In this document: positions 1-5,235 of the stretch, one piece after another
Numbering within the stretch: position 1 is the stretch's first letter
Layout of the letters: the number at the start of each line of letters is the position of its first letter
NCBI GenBank assembly: GCA_001786395.1
Contig: MFWN01000024.1
Span: 12,628-27,613, forward strand
Direction: 5' to 3'
From: Candidatus Pacearchaeota archaeon RBG_13_36_9
Lineage (GTDB): Archaea > Nanobdellota > Nanobdellia > Pacearchaeales > GW2011-AR1
DNA length: 14,986 nt
Translations under genes and position numbers: made by a program
The notes under the pieces: model-generated
Database searches by the model: none
What the model saw: only the letters and a program-made list of their open reading frames with translations
Told to the model about the DNA's origin: nothing

Positions 1-177
1 AATTTAAAATATATCCGGGGGACTCTCGCCAAGAAATGGCGCAATGCTATCAGGAAGAGGGCGGAACATATGCTTGCTGACGATTACATTAAAGGAAGTT
101 ATCAGGCAATCTGCGAAATAGGCCTGGCATTGACAGGGTTAGAAAAAGGAAAAATTAATTGGTTTTATGCCGCTTAG
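1..177 (+). CDS. C-terminal end of an unrecognised protein (5' end outside window)
   Basis: Frame 1 is open from the first base to a TAG at 175-177, giving the last 58 residues of a protein that begins upstream of the window. The visible part is Arg/Lys-rich and probably helical at first (RGTLAKKWRNAIRKRAEHM), followed by DDYIKGSYQAICEIGLALTG and the ending INWFYAA. The even, codon-like composition and the promoter-like spacer after the stop support a real gene end. I do not recognise the family and no catalytic motif is visible. The TATA box at 203-210 suggests xseA is transcribed separately from this gene. Confidence 0.6.
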   Translation, partial: NLKYIRGTLAKKWRNAIRKRAEHMLADDYIKGSYQAICEIGLALTGLEKGKINWFYAA

Positions 178-202
178 TTTTATATTCTCTACCCCCTAAA
201 AC

Positions 203-210
203 TATAAAAG
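203..210 (+). promoter_or_regulatory. TATA box of xseA, probably giving a leaderless transcript
   Basis: TATAAAAG lies with its centre about 25 nt before the xseA start codon at 232, the usual archaeal distance from TATA box to transcription start. Transcription should therefore begin at or next to the ATG. No Shine-Dalgarno sequence precedes that ATG, which fits leaderless translation. The box is inferred from sequence and spacing only. Confidence 0.6.
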
Positions 211-231
211 ATAAAAAGCTCTTGGGGTTTT

Positions 232-1431
232 ATGGAAATTGAAAAAAGGATTTTTTCTGTAAGCGAAATCACGTTTTATATAAAGATGATTCTCGAAGAT
301 GATGAAATACTTAATGGATTTTATCTCAGGGGAGAGATATCGTCTCCGCAGACCTACTCTTCTGGAAATACTTATTTTACATTAAAAGACGAAGAGAATC
401 AAATACGATGCATTCTCTTTGGAAGAGCCTACGAAAATGTTGCTTTTAAGATTAAGCACGGGATGAAAGTGCTGCTTAAAGGCAGCATAGAGGTTTATGG
501 GCCAAGAGGGGAGTACAAAGTAGTTGTGGAAGAAATACAGCCAGACGGGCTTGGCGCTTTAAACCTCGCATTTATGCAGCTGAAAGAGAAGCTGGAGAAG
601 GAAGGGCTTTTCTCAGAGGAGCATAAAAAACCGCTTCCAAAATTTCCAAAAACAATTGGGCTTATCACCTCTCTTGATGGGGCAGTCATGCATGATGTTT
701 TGAATGTGCTTGGAAGAAGATATCCTCTTGTTAAAGTTATAATTGCTCCGACAGTTGTCCAGGGAAAAGAAGCAGCTGCTTCTATTGTAAAAGCAATAGA
801 ACTGATGAATCAGCAGGAGGTGGATGTTATTATTCTTGGAAGGGGAGGGGGCTCTTTGGAGGATTTGTGGGGATTTAATGAAGAGAGCGTTGCAAGGGCA
901 ATTTTTTCCTCAAGGATACCGATAATTTCCGGGGTTGGGCACGAGACTGACTTTACAATAGCAGACTTTGTCGCAGATTACAGGGCTCCCACACCTTCGG
1001 CTGCCGCTGAAAAAGCTGTGCCTGATGTAATGGAGCTTAGGAAACTACTTGAGACTTTTTGGGAGAGAATGCTGAATTCTGCAAGGGACATGATAAAGAT
1101 GAACAAAGCCTTTGTTGAACAACTGGCGAACAGGGCTGTTTTCAAGAGGCCCTTAGAGGCGGTACATGCTTATTATCAGAAGATAGAACATTTAGAATAC
1201 ATGCTTGAGGCAGGGACTTCCCAGAAAATAATGCTGAAAAGAAAAATCCTGGAAATTCTGGATTCCAAGATAAATGCCTTAAATCCATCTTCTATTTTGG
1301 AGAGAGGATACAGCATAGTTATTAAAGATGGAAAGACAATAAAAAACTCTTCAGATGTAGAAATAGATAGTAATATAAACATAATGCTCCATAAGGGAGA
1401 GTTAGAGGCAAAAGTTAAAAAAATAAAATAA
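232..1431 (+). CDS. xseA: Exodeoxyribonuclease VII large subunit
   Basis: Catalytic subunit of exonuclease VII, which with several copies of XseB degrades single-stranded DNA to acid-soluble oligonucleotides in repair and recombination, in the cytoplasm. Residues ~1-105 form the N-terminal OB-fold (TYFTLKDEENQIRCILFGR near 47-65). The catalytic domain follows with PKTIGLITS at 139-147, GRGGGSLEDLW at 203-213 and the signature GHETDFTIADFVADYRAPTP at 236-255. The helical, coiled-coil XseB-binding region follows (~265-350), then the C-terminal SILERGYSIV segment. At 399 residues it is complete and slightly shorter than typical bacterial XseA. xseB begins 27 nt downstream, so the two form an operon. 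The family is mainly bacterial; its presence here suggests transfer into the archaeal lineage. Confidence 0.97.
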   Translation: MEIEKRIFSVSEITFYIKMILEDDEILNGFYLRGEISSPQTYSSGNTYFTLKDEENQIRCILFGRAYENVAFKIKHGMKVLLKGSIEVYGPRGEYKVVVEEIQPDGLGALNLAFMQLKEKLEKEGLFSEEHKKPLPKFPKTIGLITSLDGAVMHDVLNVLGRRYPLVKVIIAPTVVQGKEAAASIVKAIELMNQQEVDVIILGRGGGSLEDLWGFNEESVARAIFSSRIPIISGVGHETDFTIADFVADYRAPTPSAAAEKAVPDVMELRKLLETFWERMLNSARDMIKMNKAFVEQLANRAVFKRPLEAVHAYYQKIEHLEYMLEAGTSQKIMLKRKILEILDSKINALNPSSILERGYSIVIKDGKTIKNSSDVEIDSNINIMLHKGELEAKVKKIK

Positions 1432-1458
1432 GCGAAGAGTAAATAGATAAAAAATAAC

Positions 1459-1671
1459 ATGGAAAAAGAAATTTCATTTGAAGAAAAGCTGGAAAAGCTG
1501 AAAACAATTGTCGGGGGCCTGGAGTCCGGGGAGATTCCCCTGAAAGAGTCTATTGATAAATTCAAAGAAGGGGCTGAACTGATAAAGCAGTGCTACAAGG
1601 AGCTGGAAGAGGCGGAATTGAAAGTAGAGATGGCTGTGAAAGAAGATGCTGGTGAAAGGGATGAAGAGTAA
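1459..1671 (+). CDS. xseB: Exodeoxyribonuclease VII small subunit
   Basis: Small helical subunit that wraps the coiled coil of XseA and is needed for exonuclease VII activity. The 70-residue product has the usual family length and pattern: SFEEKLEKLKTIVGGLESGE at 6-25, then PLKESIDKFKEGAELIKQCY (27-46), then a charged second helix ending in an acidic tail. It is predicted to be two antiparallel helices. It follows xseA by 27 nt without a promoter of its own and is probably cotranscribed and made in excess of XseA. No strong Shine-Dalgarno precedes its ATG. Confidence 0.95.
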   Translation: MEKEISFEEKLEKLKTIVGGLESGEIPLKESIDKFKEGAELIKQCYKELEEAELKVEMAVKEDAGERDEE

Positions 1672-1689
1672 AACTCTTAACCTCTTTAT

Positions 1690-1718
1690 AACTTTGCTGC
1701 CTTTCGGCAAGCAAAGTT
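1690..1718 (+). terminator. Hairpin after xseB, possible terminator or 3'-end stem
   Basis: AACTTTGC (1690-1697) pairs perfectly with GCAAAGTT (1711-1718). TGCC (1698-1701) pairs with GGCA (1706-1709), with one bulged A at 1710 and a TTTC loop. This 12-bp stem is followed by a T-containing stretch to about 1732, but not by an unbroken U-run. It sits 18 nt after the xseB stop, so a 3'-end stabilising or terminating role for the xseAB mRNA is likely. Archaea do not usually need hairpins for termination, so function is uncertain. Confidence 0.5.
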
Positions 1719-1821
1719 CTTTAACTTATTTTGGAATATTGAAAATTCTTGCTAGACGGGTTGGCATATCAAAGCGGATTACATCTTAATCAGGGCAACA
1801 AACAATAATTTTCATAAAAGA

Positions 1822-1829
1822 TTATAAAC
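1822..1829 (+). promoter_or_regulatory. TATA box of the ATP-cone nuclease gene
   Basis: TTATAAAC lies about 32 nt upstream of the ATG at 1858, preceded by an A-rich stretch that could act as a BRE. A start about 25 nt downstream would leave a leader of only a few nucleotides. No Shine-Dalgarno sequence is seen before the ATG. Confidence 0.5.
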
Positions 1830-1857
1830 TCTTTTTTCCTGTTATTTTTGAAAAAAG

Positions 1858-2664
1858 ATGGTGGATGTTGTTAAGTTTTCAGGAGAAAAAGAGAAATTCA
1901 ATCCTAATAAAATTTTGAAGACGCTTAAAAGAGCAGGGGCATCAAGGGAGCAATCCCGGAGGATACTAAAAGATGTTGAGAGCAGCTTAAAAGATGGAAT
2001 AACGACTAAAGAGATACTGGACCGTGTTTTTTCCGGACTCAGGGAAACTCCCGGAATAGCTGCAAAATATGATTTGAAAAGGGCATTAATGGCTCTTGGA
2101 CCCGGGGGATATACTTTTGAAAAATATTTTGCAGAGGTTTTAAAACATTACGGGTATGAAGTCAAGATAAACCAGCTGATAAAGGGGAAAAGGATAATGC
2201 AGGAAGTTGATGTTGTTGCCAAGAAAGATTCTACGTACATGGTGGAGTGCAAGTACTACAATTATCCTGGGAATTACGCTTCTACAAAAGAAGCAATGTA
2301 CACTTATGCTAGGTTCTTGGATACTAATTCCAGAATGCATAATTTTGATTTTCCGTGGCTTGCCACCAACACCAAATGTTCGTGGAGCGCTATAGAGTAC
2401 TCCAAGGGCGTTGGATTGAAAATAACCAGCTGGAAATATCCTGCGAAAGAAAGCCTGCAGAGATTGGTTGAAGCAAAAAAGCTCTATCCTGTTACAGTAT
2501 TGAAAACAGCCAGCAAGTTTGTCAAGCAGAGGCTGCTGGATTCTGGAATAATTATGATTAATACCTTGATGGAGATGGATATTTCTGAATTGCGGAGAAA
2601 GGCGAATCTTTCTGAATCAGAGCTAAAGAAAGCTATTTTAGAGGCAAGGCAGATAAGCGTGTGA
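1858..2664 (+). CDS. ATP-cone / Mrr-like restriction endonuclease-fold protein
   Basis: A 268-residue cytoplasmic protein with three parts. Residues ~3-90 form an ATP-cone (VVKFSGEKEKFNPNKILKTL), the nucleotide-binding regulatory domain known from ribonucleotide reductase and NrdR. Residues ~86-195 form a PD-(D/E)xK nuclease of the Mrr type: E88 in FEKYF, D118 in QEVDVVAKK and E130-C-K132 give the expected E...D-x11-ExK active-site pattern. Residues ~217-266 are helical, with LRRKANLSESELKKAILEAR resembling a DNA-binding helix-hairpin-helix or SAM-like domain. This domain order recurs in archaea and bacteria, but the target is unknown. An ATP- or dATP-sensing DNase is a reasonable reading. 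No methylase or specificity subunit is adjacent, so a classical restriction system is unlikely. Confidence 0.85.
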   Translation: MVDVVKFSGEKEKFNPNKILKTLKRAGASREQSRRILKDVESSLKDGITTKEILDRVFSGLRETPGIAAKYDLKRALMALGPGGYTFEKYFAEVLKHYGYEVKINQLIKGKRIMQEVDVVAKKDSTYMVECKYYNYPGNYASTKEAMYTYARFLDTNSRMHNFDFPWLATNTKCSWSAIEYSKGVGLKITSWKYPAKESLQRLVEAKKLYPVTVLKTASKFVKQRLLDSGIIMINTLMEMDISELRRKANLSESELKKAILEARQISV

Positions 2665-2667
2665 TTA

Positions 2668-2697
2668 TTTTTTCTTTTTTTATTGCTTTTTTCTTTT
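2668..2697 (+). terminator. T-tract terminator after the nuclease gene
   Basis: Starting 4 nt after the TGA, the + strand has T-runs of 6 (2668-2673), 7 (2675-2681), 6 (2687-2692) and 4 (2694-2697). Archaeal RNA polymerase terminates at such T-tracts without needing a hairpin. This separates the nuclease gene from the surface operon. Confidence 0.65.
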
Positions 2698-2731
2698 CTG
2701 ATTGCTTATAGCTATCTTATTCTTTTTTATG

Positions 2732-2746
2732 TTACTATTTTAGTAA
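2732..2746. repeat. Perfect short inverted repeat in the surface-operon upstream region
   Basis: TTACTA (2732-2737) and TAGTAA (2741-2746) are perfect inverted arms around TTT. It lies in AT-rich DNA about 75 bp upstream of the TATA box and could be a distal regulator site. Short AT-rich inverted repeats also arise by chance. Confidence 0.3.
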
Positions 2747-2794
2747 TTAGTTAAATAGATAAAGTATTTTATATAATATTTATAATTAAATTCT

Positions 2795-2812
2795 TTCAGT
2801 TAATTAAGTGAA
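2795..2812. promoter_or_regulatory. Near-palindrome next to the surface-operon promoter, candidate operator
   Basis: TTCAGTTAATTAAGTGAA is an 18-bp palindrome with a single mismatched pair (the two G positions flanking the central TTAATTAA). It ends 7 bp before the TATA box at 2820, where the BRE would lie. A dimeric winged-helix protein bound here would interfere with TFB/TBP or recruit them. The first full gene downstream encodes such a protein, so autoregulation is an attractive inference. Confidence 0.4.
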
Positions 2813-2819
2813 CAAAACA

Positions 2820-2827
2820 TTTAAATA
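2820..2827 (+). promoter_or_regulatory. TATA box of the surface operon
   Basis: TTTAAATA is preceded by an A-rich BRE-like stretch (AACAAAACA). Its centre is 25 nt upstream of the first ATG at 2849, so the transcript probably starts at the leader ORF. The ten bases ATTTAAATAG (2819-2828) recur exactly at 13077-13086, before the second surface gene. Confidence 0.55.
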
Positions 2828-2832
2828 GTATT

Positions 2833-2851
2833 GGGAATAGGTAAGAACATG
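2833..2851 (+). repeat. Direct repeat copy 1 (start-codon region of leader ORF)
   Basis: GGGAATAGGTAAGAACATG occurs here and again, identically, at 2892-2910. Each copy ends in a start codon: here that of the leader ORF at 2849, there that of the winged-helix gene at 2908. The shorter core AGGTAAGAA also precedes the start of gene A (3487-3494, as AGGTAAGAATAATG). Confidence 0.8.
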
Positions 2852-2899
2852 AAAAGAGAGGTTAGGGAAAGAAGGCTTGTTTGCAGAGGAGGGGAATAG
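2849..2899 (+). CDS. 16-residue leader ORF before the regulator gene
   Basis: An ATG at the expected transcript start (25 nt after the TATA centre) opens an ORF encoding MKREVRERRLVCRGGE and ending at TAG 2897-2899, 8 nt before the regulator ATG. The peptide has six arginines in sixteen residues. The stop codon is embedded in the second copy of the 19-bp repeat. Either it is a real leader peptide coupling translation to the regulator, or the first ATG is a by-product of duplication of the start region. No homologue is recognised. Confidence 0.35.
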   Translation: MKREVRERRLVCRGGE

Positions 2900-2910
2900 G
2901 TAAGAACATG
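2892..2910 (+). repeat. Direct repeat copy 2 (start-codon region of regulator)
   Basis: This is an identical second copy of the 19-bp sequence at 2833-2851, 59 bp downstream. It contains the stop of the leader ORF (TAG 2897-2899) and the ATG of the regulator (2908-2910). The A/G-rich stretch GAGGAGGGG at 2886-2894 lies upstream and may help ribosome binding. Confidence 0.8.
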
Positions 2911-3504
2911 GATTTTGATATGCTTCTGGCTTCTCCCAGGTGGGGAATCCTGCAGATAATAGCAGAAAAGCCTTCTTCTCCTGTAGAATTGGCTGGAAAG
3001 CTGGGCACAACTGTTTCTTATGTGAGCCAGCAGATGAGGCTGCTGGAAGTTGCGGGATTGGTAAAAAAAGAAAGGACAGGGGCTGTGGAAAAAGGAAAGC
3101 CAAGGACTCTTTTTTCAATTTCTGATGAAATAGCTTATTTTGTTTTACTTGCAAAAGGATTCTCTTCTAAAAGACTTGTGAAAACACAGGCTTCCCATAA
3201 GAATACACTTAGAATCTGGAGCGTCCAAGATGTTTCTCTTCATCCCTATATTGAAAGACTATACTGGAAGCTTTGCGATTCTGAGGAAGTTGAGGGTGTT
3301 TTTATTGAAATCTCTTCGCCTTATAGGATAATTATTGCCAGCAAGTCAAAAAAACTAAGGCAGGACATTGAAAATTACCTGAAAAAATTTGACAGGAAGC
3401 TGGATGTTTCTTTTGCTAATAATCCAATAAAAATCCCTTCAGAAGGGTTTGTTTCATTGGAGATTCAACTAAATAAATTGAAAGGAGGTAAGAATAATGA
3501 CTAA
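2908..3504 (+). CDS. Winged-helix transcriptional regulator of the surface operon (ArsR/MarR-like fold)
   Basis: A 198-residue cytoplasmic protein. Residues ~8-72 form a winged helix-turn-helix: RWGILQIIAEKPSSPVELAG leads into the recognition region TTVSYVSQQMRLLEVAGLV (34-52), and ERTGAVEKGKPRTLFSIS forms the wing. The rest (~73-198) is a mixed alpha/beta domain that I do not recognise; it could bind a ligand or dimerise. I chose ATG 2908 over the in-frame TTG at 2881 because it follows the repeated AGGTAAGAAC start context and the domain begins right after it. The last 8 nt overlap gene A, whose Shine-Dalgarno lies inside this gene, so the two are translationally coupled. It probably controls this operon, possibly through the palindrome at 2795-2812. 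Confidence 0.8.
   Translation: MDFDMLLASPRWGILQIIAEKPSSPVELAGKLGTTVSYVSQQMRLLEVAGLVKKERTGAVEKGKPRTLFSISDEIAYFVLLAKGFSSKRLVKTQASHKNTLRIWSVQDVSLHPYIERLYWKLCDSEEVEGVFIEISSPYRIIIASKSKKLRQDIENYLKKFDRKLDVSFANNPIKIPSEGFVSLEIQLNKLKGGKNND
3483..3489 (+). promoter_or_regulatory. Strong Shine-Dalgarno of surface gene A
   Basis: AGGAGGT is complementary to the conserved 3' end of 16S rRNA. It lies 7 nt before ATG 3497 and inside the end of the regulator gene. It is the strongest ribosome-binding site in the window and suggests gene A is translated at a high rate. Confidence 0.7.
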
Positions 3505-4246
3505 GGGTATTTGGTTTTTTTTGGCTATAATGGCCTTTTTTGCCTTAACAGCAGGGTTTGTCTTAGCAGTTAATCCTAACGGCGCTAACTACACAGGAGA
3601 GATTTCAACTACTGCAGCAGCAGATGACCCAGAATTGCATAATGCTTTCGCAGGAAATATGACTTATATGGACATAACAGGATTTACAACCACTCAGTCG
3701 TGGCAGGGTTACTACGGTAATGTCACTGGAGCGATTGAGCTTGCAAACACCAACAACAAAGTGTTATACAACTGGAGTTTAGCCAGTCCTGAAGGGGAAG
3801 TTTATGCGACTCAAAACGGGTCAGGACAGGTATCTTGGGGAAACATAGCTTGCTATAATTTTACAGGAAACTACTCTGAAGGCGGTCCGCGCCTAGCAAA
3901 GCTGGAGACTTTGTTCAACATTTCTACAGATGATGTGGATGGAGTGAACGAGACTTTTTCAGATGCAAATACACATGCTCCATTTTTTACAGCAGGAACA
4001 GCATTCACAACAGGATTATGTCCGGCAGCATATATGTATGGCAGCGGAGGATCAGGAAGTGCAGGAACTTATGAAGAAATTTTATTGACAGATGCTAGTG
4101 ATGATGCGCAGATAATATTTGCTGCTTTGCTTGAGAACAATGAAAACGGCTTTGATTCAGAGAAATACGACTTCGAGATGCTTGTACTTGAAAACGGTAA
4201 TGTAGCAGCTACAACTGCCTATTACTTTTATGTGGAGCTGGAATAA
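3497..4246 (+). CDS. Secreted surface protein A (SWQGYYGNV family)
   Basis: A 249-residue exported protein of unknown function. Residues 1-24 are a Sec-type signal peptide (GIWFFLAIMAFFALTAGFVLA). The mature part has many N-x-S/T sequons, so it is probably N-glycosylated outside the cell. Its hallmark is TTQSWQGYYGNV at 65-76 followed by VLYNWSLASPEGEVYAT. Two cysteines (in IACYNF and GLCPAAYMYG) may form a disulfide, and it ends in YDFEMLVLENGN...YYFYVELE. The last ~200 residues of A' (11329-11929) match along the whole length, including both cysteines. I recall related sequences from Woesearchaeota/Pacearchaeota surface proteins, without an assigned role. The strong ribosome-binding site and first position among the surface genes suggest an abundant subunit. 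B starts 8 nt after its stop. Confidence 0.85.
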   Translation: MTKGIWFFLAIMAFFALTAGFVLAVNPNGANYTGEISTTAAADDPELHNAFAGNMTYMDITGFTTTQSWQGYYGNVTGAIELANTNNKVLYNWSLASPEGEVYATQNGSGQVSWGNIACYNFTGNYSEGGPRLAKLETLFNISTDDVDGVNETFSDANTHAPFFTAGTAFTTGLCPAAYMYGSGGSGSAGTYEEILLTDASDDAQIIFAALLENNENGFDSEKYDFEMLVLENGNVAATTAYYFYVELE

Positions 4247-4254
4247 AACTTAAC

Positions 4255-5217
4255 ATGGTTTATTTTAATTTTTTTCAGTTAAGTATTTTTTTCCTAGAGG
4301 CAGCCTTGCTTTTTTTTCTTTTTTTTCTTTTTTTTAATATTATCTCCCAGATAGCTGGGGCGGATGTAGGGGAGAACGTTACTATAAAAAGCGAATTAGA
4401 GATAGGTAACGTTGCCCCTATTATCCAAAATATTGACATAGAAGGCGGAACAATAAACTTAAATCCAAATACAACCAAATTAGTCAATTGTTCTGCCCTA
4501 GTTGTGGATTATAATGGCGATTCTACTATCCAGAATGTAAGTGCCAGGCTTTTTGACAATTCTTTTACTTATGCAAGCCCAGACGACAATAACAGCCATT
4601 ATACAAATAACAACTGCTCTCTTGACATATCTTATGGAGATGAAAACACTGTTTTAGCTAGCTGCTTGTTTAATGTTTGGTATTATGCAAATGCAGGCAC
4701 TTGGAACTGCTCTGTTTTTGTTTTGGACCTTTCTAACATTAGCGTGAGCGAGAGTAACACTACACAGGTTTTGCCTCTTCTTGCATTGAGCGTCCCTTCT
4801 TTTATAGATTATGGGGTAGTTAATGCCACTGAGGTTTCTAATGAGAATATTACAAATGTTACCAATGTTGGAAATGTAATGTTCAATCTCAGCCTTACAG
4901 GGTATAGTTATTCTTTAAATGATAATCTTGCAATGAACTGCACTCTTGGTGCAATAAAAAATATTTCAGTCGAGCACGAAAAGTATAATCTTACTTTATC
5001 TAACAACAGTGTTTTGACTTTGGCGCAGGCGGATGCAACTTACACGAACCTTTCTTCTACTACAGCTGTCGGGAAGTTTAACTTGGATTATAGGACAAAT
5101 GATACAATCCAGGATGCAATAAATGCAACTTACTGGAGGATTTATGTTCCGTTAGGGGTTGCGGGAAGCTGCCAGGGGAATATTATATTTGGGGCTGTGC
5201 AGTCCGGAGCCTCTTAA
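4255..5217 (+). CDS. Secreted surface protein B
   Basis: A 320-residue exported, heavily sequon-rich protein of unknown function. The N-terminus is exceptionally hydrophobic and Phe-rich; residues 19-27 are (LFF)3, and AGA at about 34-36 is a plausible signal-peptidase site. The mature part begins with a beta domain (VAPIIQNIDIEGGTINLNP), then SPDDNNSHYTNNNC, a WYYANAGTWNC motif, and a C-terminal domain with GNVMFNLSLTGYSYSLNDNL, NLDYRTNDT, ATYWRIYVPLG and a final CQGNIIFGAVQ. B' (8835-9998) shares all of these, so the two are paralogues. ATG 4255 has no Shine-Dalgarno. An in-frame TTG at 4306 follows AGAGG (4296-4300) and would give a shorter signal peptide lacking Glu15, so the start is uncertain. 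It may interact with A, since the pairing A-B recurs as B'-A'. Confidence 0.82.
   Translation: MVYFNFFQLSIFFLEAALLFFLFFLFFNIISQIAGADVGENVTIKSELEIGNVAPIIQNIDIEGGTINLNPNTTKLVNCSALVVDYNGDSTIQNVSARLFDNSFTYASPDDNNSHYTNNNCSLDISYGDENTVLASCLFNVWYYANAGTWNCSVFVLDLSNISVSESNTTQVLPLLALSVPSFIDYGVVNATEVSNENITNVTNVGNVMFNLSLTGYSYSLNDNLAMNCTLGAIKNISVEHEKYNLTLSNNSVLTLAQADATYTNLSSTTAVGKFNLDYRTNDTIQDAINATYWRIYVPLGVAGSCQGNIIFGAVQSGAS
4309..4335 (+). repeat. Three perfect 9-bp tandem repeats inside the signal peptide of B
   Basis: The unit CTTTTTTTT occurs three times without interruption, in frame, encoding (LFF)3 at residues 19-27 of B. Each unit holds a T8 run. Such runs favour polymerase or replication slippage, and T-tracts also provoke termination by archaeal RNA polymerase. 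A change of whole units lengthens or shortens the hydrophobic core by three residues; loss or gain of single T would shift the frame. Confidence 0.95.
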
Positions 5218-5235
5218 AAAATAAACTTAAACAAA

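Larger units (their letters stand above)
1672..1857. other. Structured spacer between xseB and the ATP-cone nuclease gene
   Basis: A 186-bp gap without a convincing ORF. It contains the strong hairpin at 1690-1718, a smaller hairpin (GATTA 1777-1781 / TAATC 1787-1791), a less AT-rich stretch around 1750-1800, and the promoter of the next gene at 1822-1829. I looked for a tRNA fold and for C/D-box motifs around 1745-1800 and found neither. Confidence 0.5.

Noticed and set aside
1176..1565. Minus-strand ORF of 129 codons across xseA and xseB
   Set aside because: It is Ser/Phe-rich shadow composition opposite two well-identified genes.
1745..1800. tRNA-like or C/D-box RNA between xseB and the nuclease gene
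   Set aside because: No cloverleaf with acceptor and T arms can be drawn, and no C/D-box pair was found.
2881..2907. Upstream TTG start extending the regulator by nine residues
   Set aside because: The extension lies inside the leader ORF region, and ATG 2908 has the repeated start context shared with gene A.
4274..4283. TTTCAGTTAA, matching half of the palindrome at 2795-2812
   Set aside because: Only ten bases match in AT-rich coding DNA and the second half-site is absent; most likely chance.
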